From: Litorimonas sp947503715 | GTDB taxonomy: Bacteria > Pseudomonadota > Alphaproteobacteria > Caulobacterales > Maricaulaceae | Direction: 5' to 3' | DNA: 64,000 nt | Assembly (NCBI RefSeq): GCF_050271975.1 | Contig: NZ_CP189850.1 | Location: 310,001 to 374,000, forward strand | In this document: piece after piece, positions 34,650-43,850 of the stretch | Layout of the letters: every line of letters begins with the position of its first letter | How positions within the stretch are numbered: the first letter of the stretch is position 1 | Notes under the pieces: generated by a model | Databases searched by the model: none | Seen by the model: only the letters and a program-made list of their open reading frames with translations | What the model was told of the DNA's origin: nothing | Program-made: the position numbers and the translations under genes

Positions 34650-36592
34650 CCCTTACTCCCCAAATATCGCTTCTTAGCTTCCTCCTGTCGGCCAAAGTCT
34701 CGGACCATATTTTCAATCGCGATTTCGTCTGATTTATCGGCGTAGCGGAATTCTGAATCCGCGTATCGGTTGATTTCTTGAATAACCATATCGACCGTGA
34801 TTTCCGTCGAGAGATCGGCGATCATTTTCTTCTTTGTGTCATAATCCTTCTGCAAGAACAGCTCCGGGTTTTCCATCCATTCGTCGGGGAGTTCGAAGTC
34901 CATGGCGCGGACTTTGACGGCGTCTGTAATGTTCTTGATGGCGCGGCCTGTGAAGCGGGCATCGGCTTCCTGAATGCCTTTCAGATAGGTGCCGAGTTTC
35001 GCGATGGTATCTAACTTCCCAATGGATTTGCTGACCGCGTCAAAGACGATTTCGAGTCCTTCCTCTTTCGGGCGGGCGTAAGATTCATAGCTGGCGGCGA
35101 CGGCTTTTTTAATCTGCTGCGCCTCAAACAGTTCATGTTTCCCGACAGGAATGTCGTGGTTCTTGCCCATGAGCAGGTGGAGAATATCGATATAGTCCTC
35201 ACGGCTCTGCGGGCCGTCCACGAGGAAACGGGCGGCGGCGCGTTGACGGAGCGCGTCATCGACATTTTCGGGATAGTTCGAGAACATGCCAAAGGTACAG
35301 TTCCCGCGCACAACCGTATTCGCGCCCGCGAAACTTTCCATCAACACGGCGGTAATTTCCAATTGACCCGCGGAGGATTGGCGGTCGCCGCGTTTTCCCG
35401 CGAGTTGGTCAATATCGTCAATCGTGCCGAAACCGATCACATTTGGGTCGATGATTTGGTTGATGAAGGCTTTGGCATTTTGCGCGGATTTACCCTGATA
35501 GCTATCAATCGAATCCGTGCTGAGATTGGCGTAGCGGAAGGGGTAGCCCGCCACGTTGCAATACTCATTCACGAGCCCCGCCATCATCTGGATCAGGGTC
35601 GTCTTCCCCGTCCCCGGCGCACCGTCGCCCATAAAGGTGAAGATAAACCCGCCCAATTCGGCAAAGGGATTCAGCTTCTTTTCAAAGTCATAGGCCATGA
35701 GCATTTTGGACAGCTTCATGGATTGATATTTGGCGATATGGTTGCCGACAACCTCATGCGGTTTTTTGAACGTCATGGTCAGCTTGGTGGATTTCGCGCG
35801 GCTGGCGGCTTCGAACCCGCGGATTTCGAAATCATCTTCTTCCACGCGGTAAGCGACCGAGGTGAAGGCCTCCAGACGCGGCAAGTTCTGCGCGCGCATC
35901 GCAGCCTTGTCCATGAGTTGTTCGAGGAAGGCCGTGACCGTCGGGATAAGTTTATCCTCGCTTGTCGCGAAGATGGCGAGGTCTTGATCGAGCTCCCAAA
36001 GCGCGCCCGTCAGCGCGAGTTGCGGATTATCGGTCAGGACTTCCTCGACATCGCCCACATCCACAGTGAGTTCCGATGTGTCGTGCAGGGAAGACAGCAG
36101 AAAGCTCGCCATATTCGCGAAAACGTGGAGCGCGATGACGGAGCCCGCCGCGAGGCCTTCATTGAATTCTGCTGTTTTGCCGGAGGGCAATTTGCCCTGC
36201 AGATTATCCTTCATCAGTGCGGAGAGGCCCGTCGCGTCGGCATATTGATCGACCACGGTCAGGGCCGTCGCGAGCGCCCGGCGGAGCGCGTGTAGGACGC
36301 CCGCTTGGAGCGGGCTCATTAGCGCGTCATCCTCATCTGTTGTCTCAACGCGGGCAATGATATGCACGCCTTCAGCTTTCACTGTCGATTGCGTGACGAG
36401 GCCCGGCGTGGTCGAGCGGAAACGTCTGCGGGAGCCGCCTATGCCGGGTGATTTGGACGCAACTTTTTCGATATCCTTCGGCTTGGCCAAACGCGGGGTA
36501 TGGTCAAATCCGTCCAGCATGGATTGCGCCGCCGGGACTTTCTCCCGAATAGCGGTTTCTTTTATTTCCATGAGGTCAGAGGCGTTGGACAT
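34646..36592 (-). CDS. AAA+ ATPase of an uncharacterised conserved operon
   Basis: 648 residues. N-terminal ~315 residues helical and unassigned, then one AAA+ module: Walker A GAPGTGKT at 324-331, Walker B VIGFGTIDDID near 385-395, sensor-1 Asn near 439 (GMFSNYPE), and an arginine finger in DDALRQRAAARF near 449. The C-terminal part has conserved-looking DARFTGRAIKNITDAV, typical of sensor-2 regions. Such ATPases unfold or remodel partners. The neighbours suggest a membrane-linked machine. Start and length fit; no family name is certain. Confidence 0.85.
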   Translation of the reverse strand: MSNASDLMEIKETAIREKVPAAQSMLDGFDHTPRLAKPKDIEKVASKSPGIGGSRRRFRSTTPGLVTQSTVKAEGVHIIARVETTDEDDALMSPLQAGVLHALRRALATALTVVDQYADATGLSALMKDNLQGKLPSGKTAEFNEGLAAGSVIALHVFANMASFLLSSLHDTSELTVDVGDVEEVLTDNPQLALTGALWELDQDLAIFATSEDKLIPTVTAFLEQLMDKAAMRAQNLPRLEAFTSVAYRVEEDDFEIRGFEAASRAKSTKLTMTFKKPHEVVGNHIAKYQSMKLSKMLMAYDFEKKLNPFAELGGFIFTFMGDGAPGTGKTTLIQMMAGLVNEYCNVAGYPFRYANLSTDSIDSYQGKSAQNAKAFINQIIDPNVIGFGTIDDIDQLAGKRGDRQSSAGQLEITAVLMESFAGANTVVRGNCTFGMFSNYPENVDDALRQRAAARFLVDGPQSREDYIDILHLLMGKNHDIPVGKHELFEAQQIKKAVAASYESYARPKEEGLEIVFDAVSKSIGKLDTIAKLGTYLKGIQEADARFTGRAIKNITDAVKVRAMDFELPDEWMENPELFLQKDYDTKKKMIADLSTEITVDMVIQEINRYADSEFRYADKSDEIAIENMVRDFGRQEEAKKRYLGSKG

Positions 36593-36609
36593 AAATTCGG
36601 GTTTCTCTC

Positions 36610-37728
36610 TTACGTGTAGCTTAGGATTTTGGCGTTTTGACCGACGACATATCGCCGGACGCCCGCAAATTGCTCAGAGTATTTTTCTTCCATCACCTGA
36701 TAGGCTCGGTGGGGCAGGATCAGGGCGCGGGTCACATCGGTAACGCCGTCCATTTTACCGGACAGGTCAAAGGCGTCGAGTTTGTAAACTTCGCGTGGGG
36801 CCTGTTTGAAGACACCGGATTTGACCCATTTCTGCCCGTCGGAAATCAGCGTTTCTACCGTCCAGGCCAGCGCCCAGTCCAAGCCTTCTTCGCCGACGGC
36901 TTCAGCCAGAACATTCCGGATGGGTCCGTGTTGTTCGGTGAAGGCATGGCTGTGCATCGGGCCGAGATGAAAACGGCGCAGGGATTTAGGATGCAACCCG
37001 TCAAAGTCTTCATCGAAACCTTTGGCAATTGTCAGCAGTTTTAGCTCCGACAGAGACTGCGCCATCAACGCGTCCTGCACGCGCGGCCAGCGTCGTTCAT
37101 CATGGGGCAGCGCACGCGACGCCGTATCATCGACGACCATGAGGTAGACAACTGGGATATTGGTTTTTGAATCATAGGACGCCCAATGGATGATATAGCG
37201 GCGTTTCTTGCGTTTCAGGTCTTTGCCAACCCAAACAATCTGCGGATGATTTTGCGACAGGAACAGGTTCTCGCTCACCAGCGTCTCGTAATAAATCCGC
37301 TGCGCCAGTGCATATTGAAGGGTCGTCGGCGCGGTCCGTTCCGAGAGGATATGATTGACCATATCCTTCTTCAGGCGCTCCTGATCCGGCAGGGAATTCA
37401 GATGCTTTTTCGCCTGCGTCGAGTCGGCGGCGAGTTGGATAATCTCGGAAAAGACCGGAAACCCGGACTCCGTTTTATCAATGCTCATCTTGCCCGAATC
37501 CGGCGCACGGTTCGTCATCAGATATTTATAGGACAGCGCCGTGAAACTGTTATTCAGATCACCCAGATATTGGCCGAGAATATCGGCCTCCGCGCGGCTG
37601 ATGAGTTTCTCACCAACCGAGAGTTCCGTCACCGACCGGATATGGTCGATGATGCGATCAAATTTAGCAAAGTAACGGCGGGTCGCCCGTGCGCTATCCA
37701 GCACACGGTGCGTATAGCTCAGGTCCAT
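36610..37728 (-). CDS. uncharacterised soluble protein of the AAA+ operon
   Basis: 372 residues, no membrane segment. Starts MDLSYTHRVLDSARATRRYFAKFDRI. Contains YETLVSENLFLSQNHPQIVWVGKDLKRKKRRYIIHWASYDS and VVYLMVVDD, and RFHLGPMHSHAFTEQHGPI with three clustered His. No family recognised. It sits 17 bases upstream of the ATPase gene and nine bases after the coiled-coil gene. Given the order it could be an adaptor or substrate of the ATPase. Confidence 0.75.
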   Translation of the reverse strand: MDLSYTHRVLDSARATRRYFAKFDRIIDHIRSVTELSVGEKLISRAEADILGQYLGDLNNSFTALSYKYLMTNRAPDSGKMSIDKTESGFPVFSEIIQLAADSTQAKKHLNSLPDQERLKKDMVNHILSERTAPTTLQYALAQRIYYETLVSENLFLSQNHPQIVWVGKDLKRKKRRYIIHWASYDSKTNIPVVYLMVVDDTASRALPHDERRWPRVQDALMAQSLSELKLLTIAKGFDEDFDGLHPKSLRRFHLGPMHSHAFTEQHGPIRNVLAEAVGEEGLDWALAWTVETLISDGQKWVKSGVFKQAPREVYKLDAFDLSGKMDGVTDVTRALILPHRAYQVMEEKYSEQFAGVRRYVVGQNAKILSYT

Positions 37729-37737
37729 GACCGGGCC

Positions 37738-38820
37738 TTAAGCACTCTCGCCATAGGCGTTAGAATCATGCTGCTCGACGATTTTTTCGAACCGACGCGC
37801 AAACCGCTCATCCGCTTTGGCTTTTTCTTCCAGCACTTTACGGGCGAAGACGATGTGGTCTTCATGCGCTTCCATCATCTCGGCCATCTTGTTATTCGTG
37901 GCCGCACCGATGGCTGCCATGGCAACCTGTGCTTCTTTATCTGTCGCAACGCCGATTTCGTTGATCTTATGCGCAACATCCTGCTGCTGGGCCGTTTTCA
38001 AGGATTTGGACAGCGCATCATAGAGGACAACACGTTGTTTCGTATCCGTTGTCAGCTTGTTCAACAGCACCATCTGGGTCGCGATCTGGTTCTGGAGCGA
38101 ATCCATCCAGGTCTTGCCCTTCTCGATATAGCGTTCAAGTGTTTGGCTCTCAGATATTTTGACCTGCTCCAATTGCGCCAATTCATTATGGCGGGAGTTC
38201 ACGGTCGCGAGTTCAGATTCCAGCTTGGCACGCTCCTTCGGATCAGTCGCGGTGGAAAGCTTTGTCTCCAACTCAATGATCTGTGGGTCCAGAGCGGTGA
38301 TTTCGCCTTTGATTTGCTCCAGCGTTTCCAGCGCAGCTTCGCGGTCCGCGAGAGTCTGCTGCAAATTGCCTTCGACCTTATTCTTATGGTGACCCAACTC
38401 GTTGAGTTGGTCCTGCAACATGGCCTGGATCGTGTTTGATTTCGCGATCAGGTCTTGTAGCTTATCCTCAATGGACGCAGCCCGAACACGTTCCGCCCGC
38501 AGGCTTTCCGCGCGCTGTTTCGAAAAAATCCCAACGAATTTTTCCCAGCCCGTCTTGGAGCGTAACCCGTCAAAGTCCTTCGAGAACCCGGCCGTGACAT
38601 CGTCCAAGCCCATAATCAGCTCAGCAATATTAGCGTTCATCAAATCGGAATGAGCATGGACATCGTCCAGGGAGGCATTTTCAATATCCAAGGAAATATC
38701 TGTACCCTGGCTCATTTTAGAGCGAGCCGTATCAATGCGCGCGGATAGTTCGGCGATTCTGCTCTGCGCTTCCGCGACTTCTTTCTTGGATTGCTCAATC
38801 TGCGTATCAAATTTGGACAT
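37738..38820 (-). CDS. coiled-coil protein, TelA-like in style
   Basis: About 360 residues, mostly heptad-rich coiled coil. The ATG at 38820 follows GAGGGAG ten bases earlier and is preferred to one seven codons upstream. Segments KFVGIFSKQRAESLRAERV and LYDALSKSLKTAQQQDVAHKINEIGVATDKEAQ recall the helical TelA/toxic-anion-resistance superfamily, but the match is only by appearance. It is the first gene of the seven-gene operon. No transmembrane segment. Likely an oligomeric scaffold. Confidence 0.7.
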   Translation of the reverse strand: MSKFDTQIEQSKKEVAEAQSRIAELSARIDTARSKMSQGTDISLDIENASLDDVHAHSDLMNANIAELIMGLDDVTAGFSKDFDGLRSKTGWEKFVGIFSKQRAESLRAERVRAASIEDKLQDLIAKSNTIQAMLQDQLNELGHHKNKVEGNLQQTLADREAALETLEQIKGEITALDPQIIELETKLSTATDPKERAKLESELATVNSRHNELAQLEQVKISESQTLERYIEKGKTWMDSLQNQIATQMVLLNKLTTDTKQRVVLYDALSKSLKTAQQQDVAHKINEIGVATDKEAQVAMAAIGAATNNKMAEMMEAHEDHIVFARKVLEEKAKADERFARRFEKIVEQHDSNAYGESA

Positions 38821-38930
38821 TCGGTCTTTTCTCCCTCTCACGTCACCCCGTCTTACAGGTTAGACGTAGGGATGTCCTTATCGATTTACAATAAGAAGCG
38901 AGTCGGTTTTCATAAAAATCGACTCTTGGT

Positions 38931-40250
38931 TTATGCTCTGCCTATACTCGCATAGTCAAACCCGTGTCGCCGCACAGTTTTTGGATCATAGACATTCCGG
39001 AGATCGACAAAGCGTTTTGCATTCATGATCTGAGCGAGGTGATTGAAGTCGAGATTTTCGAAATGTTTCCACTCTGTTGCAAGCACGATCACATCAGCCC
39101 GTTTTGCACAATCATAAGCGTCGGTACAGAATGTGACATCGTCCAAATGCGGGACTGACTCTTCCATCGCCTCGGGGTCATAGGCCCGTACAGTCGCGCC
39201 TTTTTCCTGCAAGACACGGATAATCGGGAAAGTGGGCGTTTCGCGCACGTCATCCGTATCCGGCTTAAAAGCGAGACCCAGCACTGCGACCGTCAGACCC
39301 TCAACAGAGCCGCCACAGAGTTTAACGACCTTATCCGCCATGCCGAGCTTGCGGGCATCATTCACATTTATGACCTGCTCCACAATCCGCGCATTGGCGC
39401 CGGCCTTCTTCGCAATATCCAGCAGCGCCTTTGTGTCCTTCGGAAAACAGGATCCGCCATAACCGGGGCCGGGCGAGAGATATTTCGAGCCAATCCGTTC
39501 ATCCAAGCCCATCCCAAAGGCGACATCCGTGACATTTGCACCAACGGCTTCGCACAGATCGGCGATTTCATTGATAAAGCTGATTTTCGTCGCGAGATAG
39601 GCATTGGCCGCATATTTGAGCAGCTCTGATGTGCGACGATCCGTAAATACGACAGGAGGCCCTAAAGCGGAGAACGGGCGATAAAGCCGTGCCATGATAT
39701 CCCGCGCGCGTTCATCCTCTGTGCCGATAATCACGCGGTCGGGATCCATGAAGTCGGCAATTGCTGCGCCTTCGCGTAAGAATTCAGGATTGGACACGAC
39801 GGCGAAATCCGCGTTCGGATTAGTCTCACGGATAATGGCTTCAACCGCATCCCCCGTACCAACAGGGACGGTCGATTTAATCGCAATAACGGTGAAGCCC
39901 TCTAACTGCTTCGCGATATCACGACTGGCCGCATGGACATATTGCAGATCTGCCGAACCGTCAGCTGATTCAGGCGTCCCGACGCCAATAAAGACGACGT
40001 CTGCGCTTGGGACAGCTTCGGACAGCTCCGTTGTGAAACGCAATCGTCCGGATTCGACATTTTTGGACACAAGCTCTTCGAGGCCCGCTTCGAAGATTGG
40101 AATTTCACCGCGTTTCAGCGCACCGATTTTAGCTTTATTCTTGTCGAGACAGGACACCTCATAGCCAAAATCGGAAAAACAGACGCCCGTCACGAGGCCG
40201 ACATAGCCCGCTCCGATAGTCGCGATTTTAAGAGTTTGCGGTATCATCAT
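38931..40250 (-). CDS. ugd: UDP-glucose 6-dehydrogenase
   Basis: About 439 residues. N-terminal Rossmann domain KIATIGAGYVGLVTGVCFSDFGYEVSC, VFIGVGTPE, then PGPGYGGSCFPKDTKAL with the catalytic Cys, and the C-terminal AVLGLAFKPDTDDVRETPT. It oxidises UDP-glucose to UDP-glucuronate with two NAD+, a precursor for acidic surface polysaccharides. Tandem ATGs at 40250/40247 were chosen; an upstream ATG at 40262 is possible and none has a strong ribosome site. Divergent from the glycosyltransferase. Confidence 0.95.
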   Translation of the reverse strand: MMIPQTLKIATIGAGYVGLVTGVCFSDFGYEVSCLDKNKAKIGALKRGEIPIFEAGLEELVSKNVESGRLRFTTELSEAVPSADVVFIGVGTPESADGSADLQYVHAASRDIAKQLEGFTVIAIKSTVPVGTGDAVEAIIRETNPNADFAVVSNPEFLREGAAIADFMDPDRVIIGTEDERARDIMARLYRPFSALGPPVVFTDRRTSELLKYAANAYLATKISFINEIADLCEAVGANVTDVAFGMGLDERIGSKYLSPGPGYGGSCFPKDTKALLDIAKKAGANARIVEQVINVNDARKLGMADKVVKLCGGSVEGLTVAVLGLAFKPDTDDVRETPTFPIIRVLQEKGATVRAYDPEAMEESVPHLDDVTFCTDAYDCAKRADVIVLATEWKHFENLDFNHLAQIMNAKRFVDLRNVYDPKTVRRHGFDYASIGRA

Positions 40251-40461
40251 AAGGGGTCGCATGCCCAAGACGGAGCGGAATTGCAAGATGAGCAAGGCCT
40301 GTCTTCAGGTGAAATATTTATGACAGGATATATCCAAATATCGTCTTGAGGCCGCTAAACAGCATGCAGCCTGCACGAAGATTAACACCCCCATAGAAAT
40401 GCGGCTTGCCACCGTGGCCTGACTCCATCAAACAGGCGCTAGGCCAAATGAGAGTAGAACC

Positions 40462-41424
40462 TTGACCCAATCGGACACCCAAAACGTCCCAGAATTTTCC
40501 GTTATCGTGACGAGTTACTTCGAAGAGAAGAGCATTACCGAATATACGGACCGCCTGCTCGCGACCCTGCGCGGGATGAAACGTCCTTTTGAGGTTCTGC
40601 TTATTAATGATGGGAGCACGGACAAGACCTATGATCTTCATCGTCAGATTTTCGCGGATAATCCTGAAGTCACCCATGCCATAGATTTTTTTCGTAATGG
40701 CGGACAGCTCGCCGCGATGAGTGCGGGTGTTGCCCATGCAACGGGTGAAAAGATTGTGTTCATCGACTCAGACCTTCAGCTTGATCCCGAAGACCTGCCA
40801 AAGCTCGCGGCGGAATATGATAAGGGCTATGATATTATCAGCGGCAGACGTGGTAACAGGAAGGACAGCTTCCTCCGTAAATTACCGTCTAAAATTGCGA
40901 ATATGGTTATGGCGAAAGTCGCCGGGCATTCCCTGACTGACTTTGGATGTACGTTCAAAATCTATAACGCCAAGCTCGTCAAACCCTTCGACTTTGGCCA
41001 ATTCAAAGCGTGGAACACAGCCTTTGTTTTCCGCGAGGCCGGGAAGGTCAAAGAGATCGAGGTCAATCATCACGCCCGTCGATATGGCGAGTCAGGCTGG
41101 ACGATGACAAAACTCCTCTCCTTTCTATTTGATCAGGCAACCGGTTTATCACGCCGGCCCTTCATGTGGCTCTCGCTGATTTCTGTGGCGTTGACGGGCT
41201 TGGTTGCATTGCGGTTGATCCTGCTTCCCCTTTTTGACTTCCGTGTCATGGACAGGATTTCCAACGGCTTGATCTTAAATGTGTTACTCATCGTGATCCT
41301 AATCCAGCTGGCGACGACGAGCGCGATTGGTGAGTTCCTCTTCCGCGTTTACAACCGGACGGAAGGCGACCCTATCTACACGATTAAAGAACACCTGCAG
41401 CGTGAGTGGAGCAGTAAAAAATAA
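40462..41424 (+). CDS. glycosyltransferase family 2 with C-terminal membrane helices
   Basis: 320 residues from a TTG start. GT-A core: FSVIVTSYFEEKSI, LLINDGSTDKT, IVFIDSDLQLDPEDLPKL (DxD), SGRRGNRKDSFLRKLPSKIANMV, then two membrane helices near residues 230-300 (FMWLSLISVALTGLVALRLI, LILNVLLIVILIQLATTSAIGEF). Resembles undecaprenyl-phosphate glycosyltransferases (ArnC/DPM type), which load a sugar on lipid carrier at the inner membrane. An ATG 14 bases earlier is in a different frame and stops at once. Its stop and the next start touch (41424). Confidence 0.88.
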   Translation: MTQSDTQNVPEFSVIVTSYFEEKSITEYTDRLLATLRGMKRPFEVLLINDGSTDKTYDLHRQIFADNPEVTHAIDFFRNGGQLAAMSAGVAHATGEKIVFIDSDLQLDPEDLPKLAAEYDKGYDIISGRRGNRKDSFLRKLPSKIANMVMAKVAGHSLTDFGCTFKIYNAKLVKPFDFGQFKAWNTAFVFREAGKVKEIEVNHHARRYGESGWTMTKLLSFLFDQATGLSRRPFMWLSLISVALTGLVALRLILLPLFDFRVMDRISNGLILNVLLIVILIQLATTSAIGEFLFRVYNRTEGDPIYTIKEHLQREWSSKK

Positions 41425-42047
41425 TGTCCAAGGATCACCCGCTCTTTATCATTGGCGCAGGGGGGCATGCAAAAGTTGTTGCCAATGCAGCGTTAAAGGC
41501 GGGGTTAAATTTGGAAGGTTTTCTATCCGACTCTGCCGATGATATCGGAAAAACGATATTTAATCTTCCGGTACGCGACAGACAGTCTGCCTTAAAAAGG
41601 ATAGCGGCCTTTCATGTCGCCATAGGGTCGAATAATATTCGGGCGCACCTCTCAGAGGAGATGGTTAAGGCAGGTTGGGTTTGCGAAACGATTATTCACC
41701 CCAGTGCGGCAATTGGATGTGATGTGAAAATAGGGACCGGGACTTTCATAGGTCCACAAGCTGTGCTCAACCCCGGAGCGGTACTGGGAAATTATTGCAT
41801 TATCAATAGCGGTGCCATCGTTGAGCATGACTGCCAGATCGCGGAGGCCGTGCATCTCTCACCCCGCGTTGCTCTGGGTGGGCATGTGGCGATTGGTGAG
41901 AATAGCTGGGTCGGCATTGGCGCAACGGTGAGAGACCGCGCCAAGATTGGAGCCGAGGTTATGATTGGTGCCGGCGCAGTCGTCGTATCAGATATTGACG
42001 GACCCGGCACAGCCTATGGCGTCCCCGCAAAGTTACGGCCCTGTTGA
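41424..42047 (+). CDS. sugar O/N-acetyltransferase, PglD/NeuD-like
   Basis: 207 residues. N-terminal PglD domain LFIIGAGGHAKVVANAALKAG, then a left-handed beta helix of hexapeptide repeats (IGCDVKIGTGTFIGPQAVLNPGAVLGNYCIINSGAIVEHDCQI... LGGHVAIGENSWVGIGATVRDRAKIG). Catalytic His in VEHD. Transfers acetyl from acetyl-CoA to an amino sugar made by a DegT aminotransferase such as the one encoded here. One-base overlap with the glycosyltransferase gene. Confidence 0.93.
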   Translation: MSKDHPLFIIGAGGHAKVVANAALKAGLNLEGFLSDSADDIGKTIFNLPVRDRQSALKRIAAFHVAIGSNNIRAHLSEEMVKAGWVCETIIHPSAAIGCDVKIGTGTFIGPQAVLNPGAVLGNYCIINSGAIVEHDCQIAEAVHLSPRVALGGHVAIGENSWVGIGATVRDRAKIGAEVMIGAGAVVVSDIDGPGTAYGVPAKLRPC

Positions 42048-43844
42048 TTAATTCTCGACTAGTCTCAATTCTGACCAAGAACAAACCTTCATCTTGTCCA
42101 CTCCCGGCTGAACGTAATGACGCGTTTGACCCGGTAAAGCAGATAGAACGCGTTTATAATCCTTGGCTCTCAATCTAAGCCTTCCATTATAAATACGCTT
42201 ATCATTTAAATGGTCGATCTCCAGAATTACGGGCCCATCCGTCGGTAGGTTTGTCAATTCAATGCAAAGGTCAACTCTATCTGATTTTTTCGCGGGAACT
42301 GCACGGGAGTCCATAACGATTTTATATGAGTTTGCAGGGTTACCTTCGATTTGCATTTTTAAATCTCGATAAATAGCCAGCTGTGGGCCTGGACGGAATT
42401 TTGGATTGAAAACGCTATACTCATTCTCAACCAAGAAATTGAGAGACGCATCAAAGTTGCGGTTTGAGCCGACAACACTCGACGGCAATCGAAAATTCGC
42501 GCTTGGGTCTGTTCCGAGTATATAAACCATCATCTCGTCGCGATCATAGGCGGCGCGCAGGTTTTTGGCTTTATCCCAAGACATGTTCGTTGCGACCGCA
42601 CCAGAGATGAGAGCGACCATAAAAACACCACAGGTTAGGCCCATCCAACGCTGACGCGGCATAAATTTCACGGCTTCTGCTGCGTATAGGGCGAGTGCTA
42701 AAAATGCGCCGACCCAGGATAATTTAAAATTCGTGGCATAGCGGGAAGAGGAAAGGAGAATTGTAAAGTCGCCTGCATCCCGCGCGGTGAAAACGGCAAG
42801 ACTAAACAGGGCGGAATAAATCATGAGCCCCAACATAAGCAGGCCGCGCCGCCCTTTCGACAATGCCGCTAAAGCGGCGCCCAAAAAGACGAACGTCGTA
42901 AAAGCAATAGAGATGGCAGGTAGAAACACACCTGATCCATGAATGGTAAAATCTCTAAACCAAGATTCACCCCAGAATGCACTGGATATTGAATAGAAAT
43001 AGGCTTTCACCAAATCCGGAAGCCCTGTGATAAGGGCTATAACAGAGGCACCTTCTCCTTCTTTACCAGACGGGAGAAGCAGGAGTTTGATAAGTAGGAT
43101 TCCAACCACAGATATGCCCGCATAGATAATCATTTGGAGGAACAAGGCTTTGTCACGGTGGAAAATAGAGACGAGTGTCATTGCACCAAATGCGGATAAG
43201 AAAAAAATCACGCCGTAATCAAAATTCATCAGGACGGTTATGATAGTAATCAAACCAAGTATGAGAGAAACACGCGTCTCTTTAGTCAAAGATGTCGCTT
43301 GATTCAGCATCCCAAAACGGCTGAGCGCAATCAACATAGCGATACCGAAAACATATCCCAAAGACTGTAGTGAGACGAGCGTCCACACCCAAGTCAACGT
43401 TGTTTGGAACAACAAAAAATATGCACCTGTGGCAAAGATACCAAATAAGAGAAACGGGCTCATTTTATCCTTGGCCAGTCTCAATGTTACGACGGCCAAA
43501 GATAAATAAATCAGAATATGTAGCGTTAGTGAAAAATAGGCGTCTTTTCGCACATCCCAATCAAAGATCGGACCGGCAATAAAAATCTGATAAAAATGCA
43601 GGAGCGGATTCGGGTGATGATTGCTCCAGAGTATTTTCGGAGAGACATCACCGGAACTCCAAGGGATTATAATTTTTGTGATATGTCGCCACTGATCTGA
43701 TCGTGGGTGTGCATTGGAAAAATTATAAATAAATGCAAAATGCAGAACGATAAGCCCTGCCAACGCCAGCAGGCCAAACAGGAATATCCATCGGGCGCGC
43801 GCCGGAACGCGTTGAACCGAAGTCTTTAACGACGAGATCATCAT
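42048..43844 (-). CDS. polytopic membrane protein, probable surface-glycan assembly (GT-C-like)
   Basis: 598 residues with about eleven membrane helices over residues 15-410 and a C-terminal ~190-residue extracytoplasmic domain. An early periplasmic loop HPRSDQWRHITKIIIPWSSGDVSPKILWSNHHPNPLLHF has acidic and His residues where GT-C transferases and O-antigen ligases have their active site. No clear family. It probably moves or transfers a glycan at the periplasmic face. Convergent with the acetyltransferase (stop codons adjacent), six bases after the DegT gene. Confidence 0.72.
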   Translation of the reverse strand: MMISSLKTSVQRVPARARWIFLFGLLALAGLIVLHFAFIYNFSNAHPRSDQWRHITKIIIPWSSGDVSPKILWSNHHPNPLLHFYQIFIAGPIFDWDVRKDAYFSLTLHILIYLSLAVVTLRLAKDKMSPFLLFGIFATGAYFLLFQTTLTWVWTLVSLQSLGYVFGIAMLIALSRFGMLNQATSLTKETRVSLILGLITIITVLMNFDYGVIFFLSAFGAMTLVSIFHRDKALFLQMIIYAGISVVGILLIKLLLLPSGKEGEGASVIALITGLPDLVKAYFYSISSAFWGESWFRDFTIHGSGVFLPAISIAFTTFVFLGAALAALSKGRRGLLMLGLMIYSALFSLAVFTARDAGDFTILLSSSRYATNFKLSWVGAFLALALYAAEAVKFMPRQRWMGLTCGVFMVALISGAVATNMSWDKAKNLRAAYDRDEMMVYILGTDPSANFRLPSSVVGSNRNFDASLNFLVENEYSVFNPKFRPGPQLAIYRDLKMQIEGNPANSYKIVMDSRAVPAKKSDRVDLCIELTNLPTDGPVILEIDHLNDKRIYNGRLRLRAKDYKRVLSALPGQTRHYVQPGVDKMKVCSWSELRLVEN

Positions 43845-43850
43845 CGAACT

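Noticed and set aside
35135..36295. A 386-residue plus-strand frame opposite the AAA+ ATPase
   Set aside because: Antisense to Walker A/B coding sequence, no ribosome site or family motif.
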